Part shown: in pieces, positions 1 through 7,445 of the stretch
How the letters are laid out: each line of letters begins with the position of its first letter
Numbering within the stretch: the stretch's first letter is position 1
Origin: Cyanobacteria bacterium UBA3301
Lineage (GTDB): Bacteria > Cyanobacteriota > Vampirovibrionia > Gastranaerophilales > Gastranaerophilaceae
Reading direction: 5' to 3'
Assembly: GCA_002361485.1 (NCBI GenBank)
Contig: DESZ01000017.1
Location: 38,840-102,839, forward strand
DNA length: 64,000 nt
Notes under the pieces: model-generated
What the model was told of the DNA's origin: nothing
The model's database searches: none
Seen by the model: only the letters and a program-made list of their open reading frames with translations
Translations under genes and position numbers: made by a program

Positions 1-186
1 TCCGACAAAAGGTTCTCCCTTCATATCTTCATAATACCCGGGAGCTTCTCCGATAAGCATTAATTTAGAATTGGGAACACCCCCCGAAAAAACGGTATTA
101 GTCTTTGTCTTGCATAACGGACATTTATTGCAGACTAAACATTTTTGCTTTATTTGTTCTAATTGTTCTAATTCTGTCAAAAGCAT
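1..186 (-). CDS. Uracil-DNA glycosylase, family 4 (N-terminal fragment)
   Basis: The gene starts at the ATG at 184-186 and runs off the left edge, so only the first 62 residues are seen. Family 4 uracil-DNA glycosylases remove uracil from DNA and carry a 4Fe-4S cluster. The visible part has a cysteine-rich segment at residues 16-25 (four Cys, CxxCxxCxxC spacing) where the family places its first cluster ligands. This is followed by the motif A block LMLIGEAPG, then YYED and GEPFVG, which is the family's active-site signature. The remaining cluster cysteines and the second active-site motif would lie outside the window. It lies downstream of bL28, separated from it by a probable terminator, and probably has its own promoter in the short AT-rich gap. 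The family call is firm from the motif; completeness cannot be judged. Confidence 0.85.
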   Translation of the reverse strand, partial: MLLTELEQLEQIKQKCLVCNKCPLCKTKTNTVFSGGVPNSKLMLIGEAPGYYEDMKGEPFVG

Positions 187-213
187 AACCCAATACTAAC
201 ATAAACTAAAAAC

Positions 214-245
214 AAAATGCCATGACATACTTGCCACGGCATTTT
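214..245 (-). terminator. Rho-independent terminator after rpmB
   Basis: AAAATGCC and GGCATTTT form the outer stem of an imperfect hairpin. On the minus strand it is followed by a T-rich run. It sits between the bL28 stop codon and the uracil-DNA glycosylase start, so it most likely ends the ribosomal protein transcript. Confidence 0.6.
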
Positions 246-262
246 ATTTTATTACTTAAAAA

Positions 263-451
263 CTAAGCTTTAGTAACTTTTCCTGCTTTAATGCAAGAAG
301 TGCATACTCTGATTCTTTTAACAGAACCGTTTACAACAGCTTTTACTGATTGTAAATTAGGCTCTTGAGTATGAACATTTTGTTTATTAGAGAAAGATCT
401 GTCTGCAGATTTTCTCGGTGCTTTTCCGCATATTTCACAATGTTTTGCCAT
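263..451 (-). CDS. rpmB: 50S ribosomal protein bL28
   Basis: This 62-residue protein matches the length and layout of bL28, a small protein of the large ribosomal subunit. It has an N-terminal MAKHCEICGKAP with a CxxC pair, a basic middle, and a second CxxC pair in RVCTSCIKAGKV. The two pairs fit the zinc-binding (C+) form of the protein. An AAAGGA ribosome binding site lies upstream of the ATG. It is only 33 bp downstream of the uL18 stop codon and is probably co-transcribed. rpmB is not a usual member of the spc operon, so its position behind rplR is unusual. Confidence 0.95.
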   Translation of the reverse strand: MAKHCEICGKAPRKSADRSFSNKQNVHTQEPNLQSVKAVVNGSVKRIRVCTSCIKAGKVTKA

Positions 452-484
452 AATTATTTTCCTTTATATTAAATGTGTACTACT

Positions 485-853
485 CTAGAAGTTTAGTCCG
501 GCTTCTCTTGCCGCATCTGCTAATGCTGCAACTCTGCCGTGATATAAAAATCCGCCACGATCAAATACTACACATTCAATTCCGGCTTTTTTAGCTTTTT
601 GTGCTATTGCTTCACCGACAACTTTTGCAGCTTCTATATTTCCGCCGTGTTGAACTTTTTCTCTTAAGTCTTTATCATTTGATGATGCTGATGCAATTGT
701 TACATGGTTATCATCATCTATTAATTGTGCGTAAATATGTTTTGTACTTCTGTAAACAGCCAATCTTGGAAATTCAGAAGTTCCTGCTAATTTTACTCTG
801 ATTGATTTGTGTCGTTTTTGAACGATTGGTTTTCTTGCTTTTTGTTTAATCAT
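485..853 (-). CDS. rplR: 50S ribosomal protein uL18
   Basis: uL18 binds 5S rRNA in the large subunit. The 122-residue length is normal. The basic N-terminus, the [20 protein letters not shown] block, and the C-terminal [20 protein letters not shown] block are family hallmarks. It is third in the order uS8-uL6-uL18 on the minus strand, as in the spc operon. However, uS5 (rpsE), which normally follows, is absent, and bL28 comes next. The 211-bp spacer back to uL6 is unusually long for this operon and contains a palindromic repeat. Confidence 0.97.
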   Translation of the reverse strand: MIKQKARKPIVQKRHKSIRVKLAGTSEFPRLAVYRSTKHIYAQLIDDDNHVTIASASSNDKDLREKVQHGGNIEAAKVVGEAIAQKAKKAGIECVVFDRGGFLYHGRVAALADAAREAGLNF

Positions 854-930
854 TTTTCTTTCCTTTCATTTTACCCAAACCTGCTTGAAAAACCACTTCA
901 AGAGTTTATATGGGCTTAATTTGTTACCTT

Positions 931-1004
931 TTCCGCCTGTACAATCATAGATTGCTTCGTTCCTTTCGCTTATGCTTCAGTCACAACGGCGGTTATATAA
1001 TGTT
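931..1004. repeat. Palindromic repeat, copy A (between uL6 and uL18)
   Basis: This is one of three copies of a roughly 74-bp element. It begins CCGCCTGT, contains the inner palindrome GCAATC/GATTGC-type arm with TTGCTTCGTTCCTTTCGCT, and closes with CACAACGGCGG followed by ATATAATG. CCGCC and GGCGG at the ends pair to form a long hairpin. Copy A differs from copies B and C at only a few positions. It lies in the spacer between the uL6 and uL18 genes. Confidence 0.85.
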
Positions 1005-1064
1005 TCGCAACCTGCTTGTCTTGTTATCCGACAAGCCAACCCGTTGCTTCACATCGGCTAAAGC

Positions 1065-1604
1065 CTATTTCTTACCGGCTTTACCAACTTTACGTCTGAT
1101 GTATTCACCTTCGTATTTAACACCTTTTCCTTTGTATACTTCAGGCGGACGTTTTGATCTGATTAAAGCGGCAATATCGCCTACCATTTGTTTATTTGCG
1201 CCTTTTACAGTAATATTTGTGTTGTTTTCAACTGTAATTGTAATGCCTTCCGGCGGTTCAATATTTACAGGGTGTGAATATCCTAATGCCATATTTAATG
1301 TTTTGCCTTGCATTTGTGCTCTGTAACCTACACCGTTAATTTCAAGTTTCTTTACGAAACCGTCTTTAACACCTGTAACTGCATTAGCAACCAATGTTCT
1401 TGACAAACCGTATAATGCATCGGTTTCACGAGAAGTGCCTACTTTTTCTAACGTTAATACGCCATTATCTAATTTTACAGCGATTTCAGGACGAACCGTA
1501 ACTGTTTCAGTTCCCAAAGGTCCTTTTGCGGTAACTGTTTGGCCTTCTACTTTAACCTCAACACCTTGAGGTACTTCTATCGGTTTTTTACCTATTCTTG
1601 ACAT
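1065..1604 (-). CDS. rplF: 50S ribosomal protein uL6
   Basis: The 179-residue protein has the MSRIGKKPIEVPQGV start and the C-terminal block with RPPEVYKGKGVKY and YIRRKVGKAGKK, which are diagnostic for uL6. uL6 binds 23S rRNA near the sarcin-ricin loop. It follows uS8 in the normal spc order. A 197-bp spacer with a palindromic repeat separates it from uS8, where the genes are usually within tens of bases. Confidence 0.97.
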   Translation of the reverse strand: MSRIGKKPIEVPQGVEVKVEGQTVTAKGPLGTETVTVRPEIAVKLDNGVLTLEKVGTSRETDALYGLSRTLVANAVTGVKDGFVKKLEINGVGYRAQMQGKTLNMALGYSHPVNIEPPEGITITVENNTNITVKGANKQMVGDIAALIRSKRPPEVYKGKGVKYEGEYIRRKVGKAGKK

Positions 1605-1682
1605 TTTTATTTTCCTTTCGTGGTATATGTGATAACTTTGTCGGGCTTTTCTACCAATTGAACCCTTGTTGTTTTTAATGAT

Positions 1683-1756
1683 TTCCGCCTGTGCAATAAT
1701 AGATTGCTTCGTTCCTTTTGCTTACGCTTCGGTCACAACGGCGGTCATATAATGTT
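1683..1756. repeat. Palindromic repeat, copy B (between uS8 and uL6)
   Basis: This is the second copy of the 74-bp element, in the spacer between the uS8 and uL6 genes. It has the same CCGCC/GGCGG ends, the same inner AGATTGCTTCGTTCC core, and the same ATATAATG tail. The sequence beyond the tail differs from the other copies but again holds a short inverted repeat. Confidence 0.85.
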
Positions 1757-1801
1757 TTGTGCCCCGCTTTATCTTGTGGGCTACTTGATTTTACTTATGC
1801 T

Positions 1802-2200
1802 CTAATATACATAGCAAAGAACTTCGCCGCCGATGTTTTCTTTTCTTGCTTTTCTGTCTGTCATTAAGCCTTTGCTTGTTGATACAACAGCAACACCCAA
1901 ACCGCCTAAAACTTTTTGTAAGTTTTTAGCTTTTGAGTATGTTTTTAAACCCGGTTTTGAAACTCTTACTAATTTTGTGATAACAGGTTTGTTGTTTGAA
2001 TCATATTTCAAAGAAATAACAATCACTTTGAATTTGCCTTCTTCTTTTACTTCATAATCAGCAATGTAACCTTCTTCTTTGAAAACTCTTGCAAGTTCTA
2101 CTTTCAATTTTGAAGCAGGAACAACTACTGAATCATGGGATGCCATAGCTCCGTTTCTGATTCTTGTTAGCATATCTGCTATCGGATCTGTCATTGACAT
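1802..2200 (-). CDS. rpsH: 30S ribosomal protein uS8
   Basis: uS8 is a primary 16S rRNA binding protein and, in many bacteria, the repressor of the spc operon. The 132 residues include [14 protein letters not shown] near the N-terminus and the C-terminal signature [20 protein letters not shown] with a final VLCYVY. A good AGGAG-type site precedes the ATG. Upstream there is no uL5 or uS14 gene; a non-coding stretch and the RNase P RNA gene lie there instead. uS8 is therefore the first gene of this fragment. Confidence 0.97.
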   Translation of the reverse strand: MSMTDPIADMLTRIRNGAMASHDSVVVPASKLKVELARVFKEEGYIADYEVKEEGKFKVIVISLKYDSNNKPVITKLVRVSKPGLKTYSKAKNLQKVLGGLGVAVVSTSKGLMTDRKARKENIGGEVLCYVY

Positions 2201-2444
2201 ATTTTTTTCTCCTTTTTGTGAAACTTACCCGCAGTTCATCAGGCAGTATTTCTAACTATTACACCGCTTACCGAATTAATTCTGCTTTCACATATTTGAA
2301 AAGCTTTTTTCGGCAGTTCGGAACTGTAAACATAGAATATCATGGAAAAATTTTAATTGCAAGGGGGAGGGTAATTGCAGCTGACAGTGTCGCATAAAAC
2401 GCACCCCGTCATTGCTCGAGGGGGGGGATGACATCAGACATGTC

Positions 2445-2470
2445 ATTGCGAGCCCAATAGGGCGTGGCAA
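2445..2470. repeat. REP-like hairpin (GTCATTGCGAG type)
   Basis: TTGCgaGCCC, a short AATA loop and GGGCgtGGCAA form a stem with a two-base internal mismatch. It is preceded by GTCA and followed by TCCC. The sequence resembles the common extragenic palindrome that begins GTCATTGCGAG in many unrelated bacteria. Only one clear copy is visible here. Confidence 0.55.
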
Positions 2471-2595
2471 TCCCATTGATATAATATGTCAGCTTGCAAT
2501 TTGCCAAATTGTATCAATGAGATTACTACACATTCTTCGAATGTTCATAATGACATGAAGTTGCGTGGGCAGGCATTTTATTTAATGGAAAATCG

Positions 2596-2640
2596 TTTCG
2601 GTTCATTCCCCCTCGCCGAAGGTGGGGAGAAAAATCAGTT
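2596..2640. repeat. TTTCGGTT-CCCCTC hairpin repeat, copy 1
   Basis: The element starts TTTCGGTTCATTCCCCCTCGCC, continues into a GGTGGGGAGA return arm, and ends near AAAATCAGTTT. Its lead-in is repeated almost exactly, in inverse orientation, at 60445-60493. A related version lies at 18549-18582. Confidence 0.6.
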
Positions 2641-2902
2641 TGAACTTATAAAAAATAAAAAGCAGTCCGTAAGCCGTGTTCTGTTTTAGATAATCATCTG
2701 TCTGGTATTAAGATTACTCTTAATCTCTAGCGGTTCTTTCTCAAAGTAGGCGAACAACCCTTAAAACCTTTGAACTCAACCTTGCATCCGACATGGGTTT
2801 ACCTAGCCAAAGCCTTCCGACTTTGCTGGTGAAGCTCTTAACTCACCGTTGCACCATCGCCTGTGATTTTTCAATCCATCGGCAGTCTGCAGCTTTATCA
2901 TT

Positions 2903-2976
2903 TTCCCGCCTGTGCAATCATAGATTGCTTCGTTCCTTTCGCTCACGCTTCAGTCACAACGGCGGGCATATAATGC
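2903..2976. repeat. Palindromic repeat, copy C (inside rnpB)
   Basis: This is the third copy of the 74-bp element, with ends CCCGCC and GGCGGG and the shared core and ATATAATG tail. It lies entirely within the RNase P RNA gene, in an extra segment between two universally conserved blocks. It would fold as an additional helix on the RNA. Confidence 0.85.
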
Positions 2977-3127
2977 TCGTACCTTGCCCGTTTCGCTATC
3001 GCGAACCGACACCTGCACCGAGCACCTGCCAAAGCATTCATTTCTGTGGCACTATCCGCCGGCTCACGCCGCCCGGAGTTTCTCCGGATGTCTGTTCTTG
3101 GATGCACGGACTTTCCTCACAATTCCT

Positions 3128-3215
3128 ACCTTTCCCCTCGCCCTTTGGGAGAGGGTAGAATTTCAACTTGAGCAATTTGCGAAAGTCAGAAATTCGGGTG
3201 AGGGTTTGCGCGATT
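3128..3215. repeat. Hairpin repeat inserted in the P3 arm of rnpB
   Basis: An outer CGCAA/TTGTG stem of P3 encloses a long arm that includes a CCCTCTCCCaaaGGGcGAGGGG hairpin and a CCCTCACCCGAATTT segment with its partial complement. The CCCCTC/GAGGGG hairpin is of the same kind as the repeats at 2596, 18549 and 60445. The arm is much longer than a usual P3. Confidence 0.6.
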
Positions 3216-3282
3216 ATCCGACTGCTTTTTATTTTATTGTCAATTTTCTAATATTTTGTCAGGCTAATACCTGACCTATCAT

Positions 3283-3921
3283 TTAGTCACTATTTATTTT
3301 TTTATTTACGTTAATGGCTTGTGTTGTCCAACTACCCAGCGGAGTAACATCACCATTTGATGCAACCTGAAATGCTGCGACGTCACAATCACTTTGACAA
3401 TTACCTGCTAATTCCAATAAGGCATTGTTTCCCGCATCTGCACCACCGCCTCGTTCATCACCATTTACATCCACTGCTATCAAAAAGGTTCCGTTGTTAT
3501 TTTGAATAGCCCAACTCATTCCGTCTTTTGTTGCAAATCTAATCGGGTTATCATTCGGATTACCTTGGTTATTTGGATCTAATTGCAGTTGCTCTCTAAA
3601 TAACGTGAAAAATTTTGTTCCGGCATCACCTTCTGTCGTGATTGTTCCTTGATTTGAAGTACCGCCCCACAAATCGCAATCAGCATATCCCCATCCGTTT
3701 GCCAGTCCCACTCTGTCATCTTCGTCAGGATAGCAGGCTGAATCGTTTAATAAATTGCTTACTGCCGTTTCTATTGTGTAATGGGCGCGTTTTGCCATCA
3801 CTACCTTTTGGTTTGGCATTATATTCATAATTAAAGGCATTAATATCGCAATTAAAATACCAATTACAGCCAATGCAACAAGCAATTCAGCTAATGTAAA
3901 AGCGCTTTTATTTAATTTCAT
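3283..3921 (-). CDS. Type IV pilin-like / pseudopilin protein
   Basis: I start this gene at the internal ATG giving MKLNKSAFTLAELLVALAV, because a GAGG site lies 8 nt upstream; the longer frame has no such site. The 212-residue product has a class III signal: short basic leader, then S-A-F-T-L-A-E-L-L and a hydrophobic helix. The glycine usually found just before the processed Phe is replaced by Ala, which is unusual. The prepilin peptidase would cut before the Phe and the helix would anchor the subunit in the inner membrane. The C-terminal domain has four Cys in two pairs, acidic stretches (DVNGDERGGG) and a GWGYADCDLWGG segment. No pilus assembly genes are nearby. It could be a minor pilin or a secretion pseudopilin. 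Confidence 0.75.
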   Translation of the reverse strand: MKLNKSAFTLAELLVALAVIGILIAILMPLIMNIMPNQKVVMAKRAHYTIETAVSNLLNDSACYPDEDDRVGLANGWGYADCDLWGGTSNQGTITTEGDAGTKFFTLFREQLQLDPNNQGNPNDNPIRFATKDGMSWAIQNNNGTFLIAVDVNGDERGGGADAGNNALLELAGNCQSDCDVAAFQVASNGDVTPLGSWTTQAINVNKKINSD

Positions 3922-3952
3922 CCTGTTATCCTCATAAATATCTACATGGTTA

Positions 3953-3981
3953 ATTATACCATATTTTATTGTTTTTTTCAA
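3953..3981 (-). promoter_or_regulatory. Sigma70-type promoter of the pilin-like gene
   Basis: TTGAAA at 3976-3981 and TATAAT at 3953-3958 are separated by 17 bp on the minus strand. The element lies about 32 bp upstream of the chosen ATG. This supports the downstream start. Confidence 0.7.
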
Positions 3982-3997
3982 ACATATATGCTATAAT
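3969..3997 (+). promoter_or_regulatory. Divergent sigma70-type promoter candidate
   Basis: TTGTTT and TATAAT, 17 bp apart on the plus strand, overlap the minus-strand pilin promoter. Transcription would run toward the 124-residue gene at 4191 with a leader of about 190 nt. Confidence 0.45.
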
Positions 3998-4190
3998 GGT
4001 AGCAGTTTTAAACCCGTTTAAATATTAAGATAATTGTAAAATTTTGTTTACAAAATAGCAAAATAATGCATTTAGATGAGTTAGAAACATGTCGTATATT
4101 TTAAAATATATGGTAATGAACTTATAAACACGGAGATTTGAGTATTGCTATGCAATCTTGAATTGATGGAAAAAGCAGAAGGTAAAATAT

Positions 4191-4565
4191 ATGGTCGATA
4201 ACAGATCTGCCGGATATTTCGGTATTGGCGGGGCATTCAATTTTAAAAGCGGAGATATCTCAGGAACAGCAGCTAAATTGTCTGATGATAAAATGGGACA
4301 AGGGGGAGAATATTTCGCTCAACAACAGCAAGAAGAAGAACAAGACCAAATCCAAACAAATAAATATATGGATCAAAGCGCCGTTTTGAGAGCAACACTT
4401 AACTCTCTTGCAATGATGAATGTTGCTAACGTTATCAATTCAAATAAACGTAAAAATTCTGCTCTTGACGAAGAAGAAGAAAAAATTACAAACGATCTAA
4501 AAGAAATGCTTCGTGTTCAAAAAATTAAAAACCAATCAGCTTATCAACAAAATGATGAAGCTTAA
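4191..4565 (+). CDS. Hypothetical protein, charged, 124 aa
   Basis: No family is recognised. An AGAAGG site lies about 7 nt before the ATG. The protein starts with a glycine-rich segment (YFGIGGAFNF), has a QQQQEEEQDQ low-complexity tract near residues 44-54, then a helix with ATLNSLAMMNVANVI, and ends with an acidic/basic coiled-coil-like tail. It has no signal peptide or membrane span. The upstream leader of nearly 200 nt has no recognisable riboswitch. Confidence 0.7.
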   Translation: MVDNRSAGYFGIGGAFNFKSGDISGTAAKLSDDKMGQGGEYFAQQQQEEEQDQIQTNKYMDQSAVLRATLNSLAMMNVANVINSNKRKNSALDEEEEKITNDLKEMLRVQKIKNQSAYQQNDEA

Positions 4566-4648
4566 TTCAAAAACATTTTTTGGTATTTTTTAAAATATTT
4601 ATCTTTATTTTTATAAAAACATTAAGTTATGTAAAGATATCATATTTT

Positions 4649-4684
4649 CATGTTATTTTTCCGGAAAAATGGGAATATAACATG
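4649..4684. other. Inverted repeat in intergenic region
   Basis: CATGTTAT and ATAACATG form the outer arms, with TTTCC/GGGAA inside. It lies between the convergent genes ending at 4565 and 4827. It could act as a bidirectional terminator, but neither side has a clean T-run directly after the stem. Confidence 0.4.
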
Positions 4685-4826
4685 TAGAAACCATTTTCTT
4701 TTTCTTTATTTTCTCCTACACTATTATGGCCGTCATCAGCGGCTATTTTTATTGGGTATTTAATAAAAGTAAGTCTGTTTATAGCCTGCCTTCTTGCTTT
4801 CCTGCCCGCTGAACTTCTTATGTTCA

Positions 4827-6041
4827 TTAATATCTTTTTGTTAATTTTAAAATATGTTGGAATTTTAGCCAGCCTAAAACAACATGTTGAACATTATCAA
4901 TTCTTATAACACTTGCATTTGGCGTAACTCCGGGTTTTACCCAATTAGCAGAATTTGGCAAACCGCCTGCGTTAGTTCCTGTTTTTACCTGAACTCGGCT
5001 TAAGAAATAATTCCCCATGGATAAACCTTTTAGAATTATAGCTTTCATTTGTTTATTATCCGTACACATATAAATAGAGGCCAAACCTTCCATAATTGTA
5101 CCCAAACTGCAAGGTCTGATATTATCCTTAAATGCTCCGTAATAGCTGTTTTTTGAATTTGTTATCTGATTACTCAACGCAGGAATAGCCATTTGTTCCG
5201 CATAAGCCTGCATCTCATTTTTTTCCTCCGGAGTTACAAGTTTATTTTCGATAAGTTTTTCTATTACCAGAACAGACCAATGATCAAACGGCATGTCTAA
5301 TTCTAATGTTTTTCTTGTTTGTATTATATTCATTATTATTTTTTTTACAGCATCAAGCCATTTTTGCTGAGGGTCAATCTCAAATAAATATAATAAACCC
5401 GAGGCTGCTTCGCCAGGATAATATATCGCTTCAGCTTCTTTGTCTATTTTATCCTCAAGCATATTGTAATACGCAAATACTTTGCCGTCTTCGTCTGTCA
5501 TTGATAATATAAATTCACCCAAACCCCTCAATAAAGGTAATTCAACTTCTTTTTCGTTATATAAATTGCATAATGCGCATAATGCAACCCCTGCGGCTCC
5601 GGTTTTTGCTATCGGGAATTTTATGCCTTCCTCCTGCGGACGGGAAACTATTATATACCTTTTATCATCTATTTTTTCTATATATCTGTTTATGAAATAC
5701 TTTGAAGACAATATTCTTGAATCATGAAACTTTGTTTCCAATCCCATTTTTTCATACATATATAAAGCATACAAAGCCCCTGCATGACGTAATGAATTGT
5801 ATATTTTATTTTCATATTTTATTTCAGGATTAACATTTTTTCTATATTGAAATCTTCCTGTTTTTAATATACATTGGCGCAAATAATTTGCAGATAACGA
5901 TATTTCATAAAAATACGGTAAATCTCGTGTATTTTCATGCGTACTTTTTTTGGCATCTTTTGTTAATATGGCAACAAAAGTTACAACTATTATGACAAAT
6001 ATCGTTGGTACATATATTGTTGGCGATGTTAAATCAAACAT
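4827..6041 (-). CDS. Membrane-anchored (alpha/alpha)-toroid protein, function unknown
   Basis: The 404-residue protein has one N-terminal membrane helix (residues about 9-28), so the rest is expected outside the cytoplasm. The body is a series of amphipathic helix pairs. Conserved-looking patches include HAGALYALYMYEKMG, KTGAAGVALCAL, AIYYPGEAASGLLYLFE, MPFDHWSVL and CSLGTIMEGLASIY. This pattern resembles six-hairpin glycosidase, epimerase or lyase folds acting on polysaccharide. No catalytic residues can be assigned with confidence. It is transcribed divergently from the aminotransferase at 6148. Confidence 0.65.
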   Translation of the reverse strand: MFDLTSPTIYVPTIFVIIVVTFVAILTKDAKKSTHENTRDLPYFYEISLSANYLRQCILKTGRFQYRKNVNPEIKYENKIYNSLRHAGALYALYMYEKMGLETKFHDSRILSSKYFINRYIEKIDDKRYIIVSRPQEEGIKFPIAKTGAAGVALCALCNLYNEKEVELPLLRGLGEFILSMTDEDGKVFAYYNMLEDKIDKEAEAIYYPGEAASGLLYLFEIDPQQKWLDAVKKIIMNIIQTRKTLELDMPFDHWSVLVIEKLIENKLVTPEEKNEMQAYAEQMAIPALSNQITNSKNSYYGAFKDNIRPCSLGTIMEGLASIYMCTDNKQMKAIILKGLSMGNYFLSRVQVKTGTNAGGLPNSANWVKPGVTPNASVIRIDNVQHVVLGWLKFQHILKLTKRY

Positions 6042-6147
6042 AAAATAATTATATCAAAGTAAAAGAAAATAATAATAAAGCATTTGTATGATTTTTTATG
6101 TTTTCTTACAACTTGAAAAATATAATAAATCCTGATTAAATAAAACT

Positions 6148-7236
6148 ATGAAAAAATATTCCGCACAAAATCCGCTATTATTAACTCCCGGTCCCGTAAT
6201 GGTTTACGACAGGGTTTTAAAAGACCTTTCAAAACCTGTTATCCCGCATAGGAGTCAAGAATTTAGTGCAATATTGGAAAGCGTTTATTCAAACCTTAAA
6301 TATGTTTTTCAAACAAAAAATAATGTCTTTATGTTCCCGTCAAGCGGAACAGGCGCAATGTGCGCAGCATTAGAAAATTTAATCAATCCGAATGATAAAG
6401 TCCTGTCACTCGTTTGCGGAGTATTCGGAAATCGCTGGGTCGAAATTGCGAAAAACCGTAAAGCCGACGTTCATAAGATAGAAGTTCCTTACGGTAAAAC
6501 GATAACAGCCGAAATGACGGAAGATTTTTTATCAAAAAATAAAGATACAAAGATAGTAACCCTAACACATTGCGAAACCTCAACAGGTGCATTGAATAAT
6601 GTCAAAGAAATTTGCTCGGTTATCAAAAAATATAATGCAATCTCCGTTGTTGACGGAGTTTCAAGCATCGGGTCATGCGAATGTATGCAGGATGATTGGG
6701 GGATTGACGTTTTGGTTTCCGCATCACAAAAAGGACTTGGCTGTCCGCCGGGGTTAGGATTTTTGAGCGCAAACGGTAAAGCTTGGAGATTATATGAAAA
6801 TTGTCAAAACCGTTCATACTACTTCAATTGGGGTTATTATCAAAATGCGGTCGAAAATAATTCCGTTCCCTGCACACCTGCGATAAGTTTAATTTTAGGA
6901 CTTGATACTGCACTAAAAATAATTAAAGAAGAAGGAATAGAAAATTTAATTGCAAGACGCAAAAAATATTCGCAGAAACTGTATTGCGAACTAAAAGATT
7001 TGGGGTTTGAGCCTTTGACTTCAGACAATGAAACGAGTTCTGCCGTTGTTGCGGTAAAAAGTGAAAAATCCGAAGCCGTCCGAGAAATTATGAAAAAAGA
7101 TTTTCATATAATTTTAGCGGGCGGTCAGGCAGAATTGGCTGGCAAAATATTCAGAACAGGCACTCTCGGAGATATAACCGAAGATGACATCGATTACACC
7201 TTGAACTCTTTAGAAAAAACTTTAAAAAAGATTTAA
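6148..7236 (+). CDS. Class V aminotransferase (alanine-glyoxylate / serine-pyruvate type)
   Basis: This 362-residue pyridoxal-phosphate enzyme transfers an amino group between small amino and keto acids. It opens with LLTPGPVMV, typical of the alanine-glyoxylate aminotransferase subgroup. It has the phosphate-binding SSGTGAMCAALENL, the aspartate of VVDGVSSIG, and the Schiff-base lysine K195 in SASQKGLGCPPG. The C-terminal block GGQAELAGKIFRTGTLGD closes the active site. Length and motifs are those of a full enzyme. The exact substrate (glyoxylate, serine, phosphoserine or phosphonate) cannot be fixed from sequence alone. It stands alone on the plus strand, with a 43-residue ORF following. 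Confidence 0.85.
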   Translation: MKKYSAQNPLLLTPGPVMVYDRVLKDLSKPVIPHRSQEFSAILESVYSNLKYVFQTKNNVFMFPSSGTGAMCAALENLINPNDKVLSLVCGVFGNRWVEIAKNRKADVHKIEVPYGKTITAEMTEDFLSKNKDTKIVTLTHCETSTGALNNVKEICSVIKKYNAISVVDGVSSIGSCECMQDDWGIDVLVSASQKGLGCPPGLGFLSANGKAWRLYENCQNRSYYFNWGYYQNAVENNSVPCTPAISLILGLDTALKIIKEEGIENLIARRKKYSQKLYCELKDLGFEPLTSDNETSSAVVAVKSEKSEAVREIMKKDFHIILAGGQAELAGKIFRTGTLGDITEDDIDYTLNSLEKTLKKI

Positions 7237-7313
7237 TTCATACGTCCGTATCTGACACAAGAGTAAATTAAAATATAATTGTAGATTTAATGCAAAGAAA
7301 GGCGGTAAAAATT

Positions 7314-7445
7314 ATGAAAAAGCCTAAAAAAGAAACCCTTGAAGAAGCATACGAAAGAGTGTTTAACTATGACCCGACCATTGAAGAAGTTGAAGCCAAA
7401 TATGATGACGAATTTAATGAATGGCTTGATAATCTTGAAGTATAG
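7314..7445 (+). CDS. Small acidic protein, 43 aa
   Basis: The ORF begins with an AAAGGCGG ribosome binding site 8 nt before the ATG and encodes 43 residues rich in Glu and Asp. Key parts are the lysine-rich start KKPKKETLEEAYERVF and the end DEFNEWLDNLEV. The site quality and codon use like its neighbours suggest a real gene. No family is recognised. It might be co-transcribed with the aminotransferase 77 bp upstream. Confidence 0.55.
   Translation: MKKPKKETLEEAYERVFNYDPTIEEVEAKYDDEFNEWLDNLEV

Larger units (their letters stand above)
2201..2656. other. Gene-free repeat-rich spacer between rpsH and rnpB
   Basis: I see no convincing gene in these 456 bases. At 2445-2470 there is a REP-like hairpin (TTGCGAGCCC/GGGCGTGGCAA) of the GTCATTGCGAG type that is dispersed in many bacterial genomes. 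At 2596-2640 there is a second hairpin with a TTTCGGTTCATT lead-in. The promoter for rpsH should lie in the part next to 2200, but no clear -35/-10 pair was recognised. Confidence 0.6.
2657..3230 (-). ncRNA. rnpB: RNase P RNA, type A, with inserted repeats
   Basis: This is the catalytic RNA that trims tRNA 5' leaders. Helix P1 is formed by AAAAAGCAGTC at the 5' end (near 3230) and GACTGCTTTTT at the 3' end. P2 is GATAATC near 3213-3219 pairing with GATTATC near 2690. GAGGAAAGTCCGTGC (3104-3118) is the universal P4 region. CCACAGAAA (about 3041-3050) is the next conserved block, GGTAAACCC lies near 2795, and ACAGAACACGGCTTAC lies at the 3' end. The gene is about 570 nt against roughly 350-450 usual. 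The extra length sits in P3 (about 3128-3215) and between the ACAGAAA block and CCGATGG (about 2887-3040), the second holding palindromic repeat copy C. Overlapping ORFs here are spurious. Confidence 0.93.

Noticed and set aside
910..1326. Plus-strand ORF of 138 codons starting with the repeat
   Set aside because: It runs antisense through the palindromic repeat and the uL6 gene. Its sequence is the mirror of uL6 codons.
2793..3274. Plus-strand ORFs of 96-121 codons
   Set aside because: They lie antisense to the RNase P RNA gene and owe their openness to its GC-rich, structured sequence. No ribosome site or protein family supports them.
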